A stretch of DNA of 41,824 bases from an uncultured Planctomycetaceae bacterium (GTDB lineage Bacteria; Planctomycetota; Planctomycetia; Pirellulales; UBA1268), in NCBI GenBank assembly GCA_903919035.1, contig CAIXGY010000192.1, positions 1 to 41,824 on the forward strand. The letters run 5' to 3'. The notes under the pieces were generated by a model. That model was not told the DNA's origin and did not search any database. It saw only the letters and a program-made list of their open reading frames with translations. Both the position numbers and the translations under genes were made by a program. How positions within the stretch are numbered: position 1 is the first letter of the stretch; every line of letters begins with the position of its first letter. Below, piece by piece: positions 8,993 to 16,206 of this stretch.

Positions 8993-10801
8993 ATGGCAAT
9001 GACAGGCGTGAAGAATCTTCCGGCGCGGCAGGACGTGCCCGTCGGTGACACGTGGGACCTGTCCACGCTCTGTGTGTCGGATGCGGCCTGGGATGAGGCG
9101 CTCGTGACCTGGGAAGACCGGATTGCGCAGTTCGCTCCCTATGCCGGCACGTTGGGCAGCTCGGCAGAGCGGCTGGCCGAGTGCCTCGAGCACGAGCTCG
9201 CCTTCGATCGGGAGGCGGACCGGATCGGCACCTACGCCAGCCTGCGGTCCAGCGAGGACCTGGGGGCCGCGGAAGCCCAGCGGATGGTGGGTCGCTTCCA
9301 GCACGTTGCCACACGCGCCGCCGAGGCGACGAGTTTCATCCGTCCGGAAATCCTCGCCATCCCGCCCGACAGGCTGGCGGCCTGGATGGAGCTTCCTGTG
9401 CTCGCCCCGTACCGGCTGCTGCTGGAGCGGCTCGTGCGGACGCGGCCCCACGTGCTCTCCGAAGGCGAGGAGAAGCTGCTGGCGATGCAGGGCACCTTCG
9501 CCGGCACGGCCGCGAAGGCCTTCCGGCAGCTCACCGACGCCGATCTGAAGTTCGGGACGGTCACGAACGGCAAGGGGGAGCAGGTCGAACTGTCCAATGC
9601 CACGTTCACGACGCTCCTGCACGACACGGTTCCGACCGTCCGCCGCACGGCGTTCCACCAGTTCTACGCGCAGTACAAGGCCCACGCGAACACGCTCGCT
9701 GCCACGCTCTCGGGCTCCAACGAGCGCGACATCTACGACGCCCGCGTGCGGAAGCATCCCACGGCGGTGGCCGCGGCGCTGTTCGCCGACAACGTGCCGC
9801 TGGCCGTGTACGACCAGCTGATCGCGGCGGTGCGGGCCCACCTGCCGGCGGTTCACCGCTACTACGCGCTGCGGAAGCGGGTGCTGAAACTCGACGAGAT
9901 TCACCACTACGACACCTACGTCCCGCTGGTGCCCGAGCTCGAGCAGCGGCACACCTGGGACGAGGCGGTGGCGGTGATCATGGAGTCGCTCGCGCCGCTC
10001 GGAAAGGACTATTGCACGCGGCTGGAGAAGGGCCTGCGGGGCCGCTGGTGCGACCGCTACCCCAACGTCGGCAAGCGGTCGGGGGCCTTCAGTTCGGGGA
10101 CATACGACTCCGACCCCTACATCCTCATGAACTTTCAGCCCGAGATCATCGAGCATGTGTTCACGCTGGCTCACGAGGCGGGCCACTCGATGCACACGCG
10201 ATACTCGGCGGAGTCCCAGCCCTTCCAGTACGCCGGCTACACGATCTTCGTGGCCGAGGTCGCGAGCACGTTCAACGAGCAGCTCCTCACGCGGTTGCTC
10301 CTCCAGCGGGCGCGGACGAAGCAGGAGCGGGCGGCGATCCTGGCCCGGGAGATCGACTCGATCCGGGCCACGATCGTGCGGCAGACGATGTTCGCGGAGT
10401 TCGAGCGGAAGAGCCATGCGTCGGCCGAGGCGGGCGAACCGCTGACCCTGGATCGCATCCGGGGCCTGTACCGCGAACTGCTCGACGCCTACTTCGGCCC
10501 GGAGTTTTCCCTCGACGACGAGCTCGAACTCGAGTGCCTGCGGATTCCGCACTTCTACAACGCCTTCTACGTCTACAAGTACGCGACGGGCTTGTCTGCG
10601 GCGATCACGCTCGCGAAGCGGGTGGCCGAGGGCGTTCCTGGCGCGCTCGACGCCTACCTCGGCTTCCTCCGGGGAGGCTCGTCGAAGTGGCCGCTCGACC
10701 TCCTCCGCGACGCCGGCGTGGATCTCGAGAAGCCGGAGCCCGTCGCCACCGCGCTCACCCGCTTCGGCGAGCTCGTCGACGAACTGAATGCGCTTCTGTA
10801 G
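8993..10801 (+). CDS. pepF: Oligoendopeptidase F (M3 metallopeptidase)
   Basis: A 602-residue cytoplasmic zinc peptidase of family M3. The zinc site HEAGH is at 394-398, and the third ligand Glu422 lies in EVASTFNEQLL. The N-terminal half has the usual helical domain (VPVGDTWDLSTL, then heptad-like segments), and the C-terminal IPHFYNAFYVYKYATGLSAA motif is typical of PepF. It should degrade short peptides. The start at 8993 has a clear GGAGG at 8984-8988, with a second ATG two codons later. The 136-bp gap after fabH holds a small GC hairpin (8919-8933) but no T-run, so read-through from fabH is possible. Confidence 0.93.
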   Translation: MAMTGVKNLPARQDVPVGDTWDLSTLCVSDAAWDEALVTWEDRIAQFAPYAGTLGSSAERLAECLEHELAFDREADRIGTYASLRSSEDLGAAEAQRMVGRFQHVATRAAEATSFIRPEILAIPPDRLAAWMELPVLAPYRLLLERLVRTRPHVLSEGEEKLLAMQGTFAGTAAKAFRQLTDADLKFGTVTNGKGEQVELSNATFTTLLHDTVPTVRRTAFHQFYAQYKAHANTLAATLSGSNERDIYDARVRKHPTAVAAALFADNVPLAVYDQLIAAVRAHLPAVHRYYALRKRVLKLDEIHHYDTYVPLVPELEQRHTWDEAVAVIMESLAPLGKDYCTRLEKGLRGRWCDRYPNVGKRSGAFSSGTYDSDPYILMNFQPEIIEHVFTLAHEAGHSMHTRYSAESQPFQYAGYTIFVAEVASTFNEQLLTRLLLQRARTKQERAAILAREIDSIRATIVRQTMFAEFERKSHASAEAGEPLTLDRIRGLYRELLDAYFGPEFSLDDELELECLRIPHFYNAFYVYKYATGLSAAITLAKRVAEGVPGALDAYLGFLRGGSSKWPLDLLRDAGVDLEKPEPVATALTRFGELVDELNALL

Positions 10802-10822
10802 CGTGTGGAGAGGCATCGCATT

Positions 10823-10840
10823 GGCAGGCCCGAGCCTGCC
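10823..10840 (+). terminator. Possible intrinsic terminator after pepF
   Basis: A perfect 7-bp stem (GGCAGGC / GCCTGCC, loop CCGA) begins 22 nt after the pepF stop. It is followed by TCGTTCGT, a weak T-rich tail. The position is right for pepF, but the T-tract is poor. Confidence 0.4.
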
Positions 10841-10864
10841 TCGTTCGTATCGGGCAAGGCGTTT

Positions 10865-10980
10865 GGGGATGCCCGTGCCGTCGAGCCGGCGTTGCTGGCC
10901 GAGCGGAGCACGGATTGCGAAGCGCGGGCAGCATCGAGTGAGCGAAGGGCACGACGCCCATCCTGCTCGGCACGAGATGT
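10865..10980 (+). repeat. Dispersed ~130-bp repeat, copy 1 (right end diverged)
   Basis: The left end GGGGATGCCCGTGCCGTC (10865-10882) matches copy 2 at 11936. Identity covers 25 consecutive bases (10870-10894 versus 11941-11965). The internal block CATCGAGTGAGCGAAG (10932-10947) is shared with copy 3. The expected inverted right end is not recognisable, so this copy is decayed or truncated; the right boundary given is approximate. Intergenic, between pepF and the transposase remnant. Confidence 0.6.
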
Positions 10981-11020
10981 GCGCACTGAAAGCCAGGCAA
11001 TCCAGACAAACTGAGCCGAG

Positions 11021-11049
11021 TTGCGCGCTGGTCGATGGGGCGTTATCGT
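11021..11049 (+). promoter_or_regulatory. Candidate promoter of the transposase remnant
   Basis: TTGCGC (11021-11026), 17-bp spacer, TATCGT (11044-11049). The -10 box ends exactly 6 nt before the ATG at 11056, and there is no ribosome site, so the transcript would be leaderless. Confidence 0.35.
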
Positions 11050-11055
11050 GCGCGC

Positions 11056-11861
11056 ATGGCCGGACCGCCGAAGCGTGAGATCCGCGATCAGGACGTGCAG
11101 GGACTGAAGTGCCTGCGGAAGATCCGGCCGCTGCTGTCGCGACTGCGGAAGGTGGGCACGGAACGCGACCGAGCCGGCAATCGCCGGCTGTTCACGGATC
11201 AGTACTGCTCACTGATCCTGCTGTCGCTGTTCAGCCCGGCGATCGAGAGCCTGCGCGACCTCCAGCGTGCCTGCGCGCTCGACACGGTTCGCAAACGGCT
11301 GGGCGTCAGCCGGGTGTCGTTGGGTTCGCTCTCGGAGTCGGTGGCGATCTTCGACCCCGCGCCACTCAAGGAGATCGCGGCGGAACTCGGCCACAGGATC
11401 CGGAGCGTGCGGCCGGCGTGACCAGCGACGAGATCGTCGACATGGGCTGGAAGTCGCGACACCGCACATTCGCCGACCATCCGATGCGGCTCATTCGTAT
11501 TGCCGTCAAGCCACATGCAGGCTGCCGGAATATGCGCGGGCCGACATGTGACGGCGTACTCCGACTGGTTACGAACCGACTCGACCTGCCTGCCGAACTC
11601 ATCGCGGAGATCGATCGGCTGCGGTGGTTGATCGAGATGTTCTTTCGCACGTTCAAGCAGTTGCTCGGTTGCAAGCACCTGTTCTCCGACAAGCACAACG
11701 GCGTGGAGATCCAGGCGTACTGCGGGATGATCGTCTGCATGCTGATCCTGATCGACACGGGAGAGAAGCCGAACCGGGCGATGTACCAGATGGTCTGGTG
11801 CTACCTCATCGGCCGCGCCAGCCTCGAGGAACTCGAGGCCTTCATCAGAACACGAAGGTAG
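11056..11861 (+). pseudogene. IS4-family transposase, internally deleted and frameshifted
   Basis: Frame one encodes the N-terminal part (MAGPPKREIRDQ to ELGHRI) and stops at 11419-11421. A second frame, running from about 11405 to a TAG ending at 11861, encodes the C-terminal part, including RAAGVTSDEIV, the segment GPTCDGVLRLVTNRLDLPAE and the conserved region IEMFFRTFKQLLGCKHLFS, which carries the Glu of the DDE triad. By comparison with the usual IS4 layout, the middle, with both catalytic aspartates, is missing between the two parts. The junction lies near 11393-11405. The protein cannot be an active transposase. Flanking copies of the ~130-bp repeat lie on both sides. Confidence 0.8.
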
Positions 11862-11935
11862 TCCGCGACGGCGACGCCACGGCCTTATCGGCAGGTGGGG
11901 TTCGCTGCTGCGCGGTTGCGGGAGGAACTCAGCGA

Positions 11936-12066
11936 GGGGTTGCCCGTGCCGTCGAGCCGGCGTTGGCAGCCAGCGCAGGCAGGATGCCGGAGTGCAGCTG
12001 CCATCGAGTGAACGGAGCCCAGGACGGGCGCAGTGAACGTCCGGGCGAGACGGCATGGGCAGCCCC
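11936..12066 (+). repeat. Dispersed ~130-bp repeat with inverted ends, copy 2
   Basis: The left end GGGGTTGCCCGTGCCGTC (11936-11953) is matched by its reverse complement at 12049-12066 (16 of 18 positions). Internal blocks GCGTTGGCAGC, CATCGAGTGAACGGAGCCC and GTGAACGTCCGG recur in copy 3. It carries no coding capacity that looks real and sits between the transposase remnant and pepA. Confidence 0.75.
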
Positions 12067-12140
12067 GACGCCGTTTGCCCGCGTTGACGCGCGTGGATCA
12101 CGAGTGAACGGCCTCAGCGGCGTCACGCGGCGGCAGCTCG

Positions 12141-13649
12141 TCACCCGCCGCGGGCGAGCTCGACGAGCGGCCTCACCATGGAGCCCGTCCCGCCGCCGTC
12201 GGTCCACGGCCGCGGCTTCTCGGCGAATGCCGGGCCGGCGATGTCGACGTGGGTCCAGGGGATGCCGCCGACGAACCGCTCCAAAAACTTCGCGGCCGTG
12301 ATGGCTCCGCCCCAGCGGCCGTCGCCCACGTTCTTGATGTCGGCCACGTCGCTGGCGATCTGCTCGTCGTACTCGGGATACATCGGCAATTGCCAGACTG
12401 GCTCGCCCACCGCACGGGCCGCCGCCGCGACCCGGTCGCACCACGGCTGGTCGTTCGAAAACAGGCCCGCCACGTCGTGGCCGAGCGCCACCATGCAGGC
12501 GCCGGTGAGCGTGGCCACGTCCACGATCCGGCCCGGCTTCATGCCCCGGACGACGTCGAGCACGTCGGCGAGCACGATCCGCCCCTCGGCGTCGGTGTTG
12601 TGGACCTCGATCGTCGTGCCACTCCGCGCCGTGATCACGTCGCCGAGCTTGTAGGCGGCCGGGCCGGTCATGTTCTCGACGAGACCGATCGCGGCCACCA
12701 CGTCGACGGGCAGCTTCAGCGCCGCGATCGTGGCGATCGCGCCGAGCACGGCGGCTCCACCGGACATGTCCATCTTCATCGTGAGCATCGAATCCGAGGG
12801 CTTGAGCGAGAGGCCGCCGGAGTCGAAGGTGACGCCCTTGCCGACGAGGGCGAGGGCCGGTAGCGCGTCGGCTGCGCGGCCCGTCGTTCCACGGTGCCGC
12901 AGGATCACGAGCCGCGGCGGGCGGGCACTCCCGCGGCCCACCGCAAGGATCGCGTGGCAGCGTTCCCGGGCGAGCCGGTTCTCGTCCCAGATGTCGATTT
13001 CGAGACCCGTGCGGCCCGCGATGGTGGCGGCCTCGTCGGCGAACGATGCAGGATACAGGTCGTCGGGGGAGGTGTTGACGAGCCGCCGGGCGAGGTTGAC
13101 CCCCGCGGCGATCGCGGCACCGCTGCCGACCGAGCCGGCTGCCACGCCCGTCCATATGGTCGTGCCGAAGGGGGTGCGCTTGGCCTCGGCACGGTAGAGA
13201 TCCTGGCCCACCATGCCGACGGCGGCACCCGCGACGGCCTGCTCGACCTGCGAGGGCGTCCACCAAGTCTCGCCGGCGAACACCACCTGCGCCCGGGGGC
13301 GTCCCGCGAGGAGCCGCGCCGCGGCGGCCGCCGCCCGGTGCACCACGCCGCCGTCCACCGCCTCGCGCTTCCCGAGGCCCGCGATCAGGATCTGTGGCGC
13401 AGCGACACCGGGTGCCGCGAGCACCGAGACGCAGTCATACCGCCTGCCGGTGAGTTCGCCCGCCGCGGCGAGCCGGGCGAGCAGGCCGCCCGTCGCCCGG
13501 TCGACCTCTGCCGCCACGCCGGATCCGACGCCCCCTTCCGTGAGGAACACGACGAGCGCGTCGGCGGGAATGCCGGTGGGCGCGGCGCCGATCTCGGCCC
13601 GGATGCCGGCGGTTTCGGCGCTGCGCTGGCGGGTGAACTCGAGGGGCAT
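12141..13649 (-). CDS. pepA: Leucyl aminopeptidase (M17)
   Basis: A 502-residue M17 peptidase that should remove N-terminal residues from peptides in the cytoplasm. The binuclear metal site and catalytic residues are visible: Lys271 and Asp276 in LVGKGVTFDSGGLSLKP, Asp294 in MKMDMSGGAAV, and Asp353, Glu355 and Arg357 in NTDAEGRIVLAD. The N-terminal ~170 residues form the variable macrodomain-like part. The ATG at 13649 is chosen because GGAGG lies about 10 nt upstream; the open frame extends further upstream, but only as an antisense shadow of the exporter gene. It is 32 bp downstream of the exporter, on the same strand, so cotranscription is likely. Confidence 0.93.
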   Translation of the reverse strand: MPLEFTRQRSAETAGIRAEIGAAPTGIPADALVVFLTEGGVGSGVAAEVDRATGGLLARLAAAGELTGRRYDCVSVLAAPGVAAPQILIAGLGKREAVDGGVVHRAAAAAARLLAGRPRAQVVFAGETWWTPSQVEQAVAGAAVGMVGQDLYRAEAKRTPFGTTIWTGVAAGSVGSGAAIAAGVNLARRLVNTSPDDLYPASFADEAATIAGRTGLEIDIWDENRLARERCHAILAVGRGSARPPRLVILRHRGTTGRAADALPALALVGKGVTFDSGGLSLKPSDSMLTMKMDMSGGAAVLGAIATIAALKLPVDVVAAIGLVENMTGPAAYKLGDVITARSGTTIEVHNTDAEGRIVLADVLDVVRGMKPGRIVDVATLTGACMVALGHDVAGLFSNDQPWCDRVAAAARAVGEPVWQLPMYPEYDEQIASDVADIKNVGDGRWGGAITAAKFLERFVGGIPWTHVDIAGPAFAEKPRPWTDGGGTGSMVRPLVELARGG

Positions 13650-13681
13650 GGATGGGAAGCCTCCGGAGGGGTGATGCTCGG

Positions 13682-16060
13682 TCACCGTTGTAGCGATTCC
13701 GCGTGCGGCCGACAGGCCGGCGCGATCCACGGCGCCGAAACGGTCAGCAGCACCGGCAGGACGACGAGGTTGCCGACGAGCCCACCGGCCATGGTCAGGG
13801 CGGAAAGCCAGCCGAACGACACGGTGGGCATGAAGCCGCTGGTCGTCAGTGCGAGAAAGCCCACGCACAAGGCGAGGGTGGAAAACACCATCGCGCGGCC
13901 CGCGGTCTGGTGGGCGGTGCCCAGGGCGGCGTCGAGCGAGCGGCCCTCCGCGAGCCGGCGGCGGAACGCCACGATGTAGTGGATCGAACTGTCGACCGAC
14001 AGTCCCATCGAGACGGCCGCGATCATCGCCGTCCCCATGTTGACCTGGATGCCGGCCCAGCCGAGCAGGCCGAGCACGACGAAGATCGGCAGGCCGTTGG
14101 GCACCAGCGCGATCGCGGCGACGAGCAGGCTGCGGAAGGCGACCGCGAGCAGGAGGAAGATCCCGACCGCCGCGATGAGGAACGTGAGCCACTGGTCCGC
14201 GAGCAGGCGGTGGACGAGTTGCGCGAGCAGGACGAAGAACCCGGTCACCTCCCCGCCGGCGCGGCCCGCGGCCGCCGGATACTCCGCGGCGACGATCCGC
14301 CGAACCTGACCGATGATCGCATCCTTGGCCGCGGCGGGCTGCCGCTCGCGGGCGCGGAGCATCACCCGCAGCCAGGTCGAGCCGTCCTGCGGATCCCGGC
14401 CGACGAGCCCGCCGGTGATGTGAGGCAGGGCCGCCCGCAGCGACGCGAGCAGGGCGGTCACCCGCCGATCGTCGCCCACCAGCGCGCCGAGCGGCCCGAG
14501 CGGCGGGGCGGCATCGAGCACATCGGCGAGACAGAGCACCTTCGTGAGGCCGGGCGTCTGGCGGCCATCCGCGTCGGTGACCACGACCTCCCGCCGCAGC
14601 CGATCCGCGAGCCGCTCGAGCGCCGCGATCTGGGCCGCGTCGACCGGATCCCGTGCGGGCACGAGCACGTCCCACACGCCCGCGCCCCCGAGCCGCGACT
14701 CGACGAGATCGTAGGCGGCGACCGTCGGACTGCCGGGACGGAAGTTGCGCGTGAAGTCGGTCTCGACCGTGAGCCAGCGCATGCCCGCGGTGGCGATGGC
14801 GGCCGCCGTCGCGGACGCGAGGAGAATCGGAAGCGGGTGTCGGACGATCCGGGCGACGAGCCGGTCGAGCGCCGCCTCGAGCGCGCCTTCGCCCCAGGCC
14901 ATCCGCGGATCGGTGTCGAATCGGCCCGCGAGCGCGAGGCAGGGCAGGGCGAGGCCCGCAGCCACGAGCACCATCACCGCGCCCGTCGCCGTCATGACGC
15001 CGAAGTCGTGCACCGGCCCCACGTCGCTGGCCAGCAGCGAGCCGAAGCCGACGACATCGGTGGCGATCGCGCCGACCACCGGCCAGAAGAGGATCGCGAT
15101 CGATTCGCGGAGCGCGGCGGCGGGTTCGAGGCCCAGCGATCGCTGCCGGCGAAACTCCACGATCACGTGGGTCACGGTGCCGATGCCGACCACCGTGATC
15201 ATCGCGGAGAGCATGGTCGACACCATCGTCAGCTTGAGGCCCGCCAGGGCCAGCGCACCGCGGGTCGACCACAGGGCGAGGAGCACCACGGCCAGCGGCA
15301 CGACGAGCCAGCGGATGCTGCGAAACGAGGCGAGCAGCACGCCACCGGCCAACAGGCCGCTGGCGATGCCCAGCAGGTTGCCGTCCCGCTCCAGCATCGC
15401 GAAGCCGTCGCGGAGCATGGCCGGTTCGCCGGCCAGGGTGCCGGCGGGCAGGTCCGCCATCCGTGTCCGCAGCGCGTCGATCGTGCCGGCGCGGGAGACG
15501 GCGCGCTGGCGCTGGGTGACGACTCCTGCGGGCGGTGGCTCGAGCACGCAGGCGACGCCCGCGGTGCGGTGATCGGCGCCGACGACGTAGCCCTCCAGGA
15601 GGCCCACGAGGGTCCGCGCCCAGTTGCCGGTGGCCGGTGAGTCGAGATCGACGATCGCCGTGCCCAGGGGCGTGCTGGCGAGGCTCGTCGTCGAGGCCAC
15701 GCCCGGCACCTCGGCCAGTTCCGCAGCCAGCGCCCGCAGCCGCATGGCGCCGGCCGGCGTGAACAGGTCGGGATCGTCGTAGGCCGCCAGCACGACCTCG
15801 GTCGACCCGAACAGCCGCGCCATCCGTGCGTAGGGCACCAGGGCCGGATCGGAGCGGTCGAACATCGCGTCGATCGAGCGCGAGAATTCCAGGTGTCGCG
15901 ACCGTTCGACGGAGACCACGGCCAGCCCGATGCCCGCGAGTGCGAGCAGCACGCGGCGGGCCACGAGCCAGCCGGCGACCCGGTCGGCGACGCGGCGCAT
16001 GCGAGGGGTTCCGGACGACGGGGGAAGAGGCGGCGGTGGCGGCGGCCGGCTCCGCGGCAT
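13682..16060 (-). CDS. MMPL/RND-family exporter
   Basis: A 792-residue protein with about 12 membrane helices arranged as two halves, each with one helix, a large extracytoplasmic loop and five helices. The second half contains GLSVDSSIHYIVAFRR, typical of the sterol-sensing/MMPL helix region, and the second loop begins TVETDFTRNF. This fits single-chain RND exporters such as the HpnN-like group that move hydrophobic lipids or hopanoids; the cargo here is unknown. The start at 16060 gives a proline-rich N-terminus (MPRSRPPPPPPLPPSSG). An ATG at 16000 (MRRVADRVAG) is an equally possible start. No clear ribosome site separates them. It is divergent from the LptD-like gene. Confidence 0.82.
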   Translation of the reverse strand: MPRSRPPPPPPLPPSSGTPRMRRVADRVAGWLVARRVLLALAGIGLAVVSVERSRHLEFSRSIDAMFDRSDPALVPYARMARLFGSTEVVLAAYDDPDLFTPAGAMRLRALAAELAEVPGVASTTSLASTPLGTAIVDLDSPATGNWARTLVGLLEGYVVGADHRTAGVACVLEPPPAGVVTQRQRAVSRAGTIDALRTRMADLPAGTLAGEPAMLRDGFAMLERDGNLLGIASGLLAGGVLLASFRSIRWLVVPLAVVLLALWSTRGALALAGLKLTMVSTMLSAMITVVGIGTVTHVIVEFRRQRSLGLEPAAALRESIAILFWPVVGAIATDVVGFGSLLASDVGPVHDFGVMTATGAVMVLVAAGLALPCLALAGRFDTDPRMAWGEGALEAALDRLVARIVRHPLPILLASATAAAIATAGMRWLTVETDFTRNFRPGSPTVAAYDLVESRLGGAGVWDVLVPARDPVDAAQIAALERLADRLRREVVVTDADGRQTPGLTKVLCLADVLDAAPPLGPLGALVGDDRRVTALLASLRAALPHITGGLVGRDPQDGSTWLRVMLRARERQPAAAKDAIIGQVRRIVAAEYPAAAGRAGGEVTGFFVLLAQLVHRLLADQWLTFLIAAVGIFLLLAVAFRSLLVAAIALVPNGLPIFVVLGLLGWAGIQVNMGTAMIAAVSMGLSVDSSIHYIVAFRRRLAEGRSLDAALGTAHQTAGRAMVFSTLALCVGFLALTTSGFMPTVSFGWLSALTMAGGLVGNLVVLPVLLTVSAPWIAPACRPHAESLQR

Positions 16061-16091
16061 GGTGGGCTGGCTGGGCAGCCGGAAGGGACGC

Positions 16092-16097
16092 AGTTTA
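16092..16097 (-). promoter_or_regulatory. Candidate -10 box for the exporter-pepA unit
   Basis: On the minus strand this reads TAAACT, about 32 nt upstream of the 16060 start. No convincing -35 is seen. It lies back to back with the plus-strand promoter at 16132-16161. Confidence 0.3.
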
Positions 16098-16131
16098 CCG
16101 AGCCTGCCGGAAGCGCGGCCACCGCGGAGCC

Positions 16132-16161
16132 TTGATTCGTTTTCGGCCGCATTTCTATAGT
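16132..16161 (+). promoter_or_regulatory. Sigma-70-type promoter of the LptD-like gene
   Basis: TTGATT (16132-16137), 18-bp spacer, TATAGT (16156-16161): five of six matches in the -10. Initiation near 16168 would leave a leader of ~40 nt containing a GAGGAA ribosome site (16194-16199) before the GTG start at 16207. Confidence 0.6.
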
Positions 16162-16206
16162 CCCGCGATTTTTCAGCCCCGCTTCCCGCCCCCGCGAGGA
16201 ACCCGA

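Larger units (their letters stand above)
11011..11932 (+). mobile_element. Degenerate IS4-family insertion sequence
   Basis: It contains a broken transposase gene (11056-11861). The limits are tentative: CTGAG at 11011-11015 and its inverted form CTCAG at 11928-11932 are the only candidate end match I can find, and this is too short to be firm. The right candidate end abuts repeat copy 2. No target-site duplication was identified. Confidence 0.45.

Noticed and set aside
11011-11932. Firm terminal inverted repeats for the IS4 remnant
   Set aside because: Only CTGAG/CTCAG match; five bases is within chance, so the limits are kept tentative.
10802-12140. tRNA gene or attachment site bordering the island
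   Set aside because: I found no T-loop-like GGTTCRAATCC sequence or cloverleaf in this stretch, and no direct repeat resembling an att site beyond the dispersed repeat.
13703-15640. 645-residue plus-strand frame opposite the MMPL exporter
   Set aside because: It is extremely Arg/Asp/Glu-rich, without a start context or motifs; antisense shadow.
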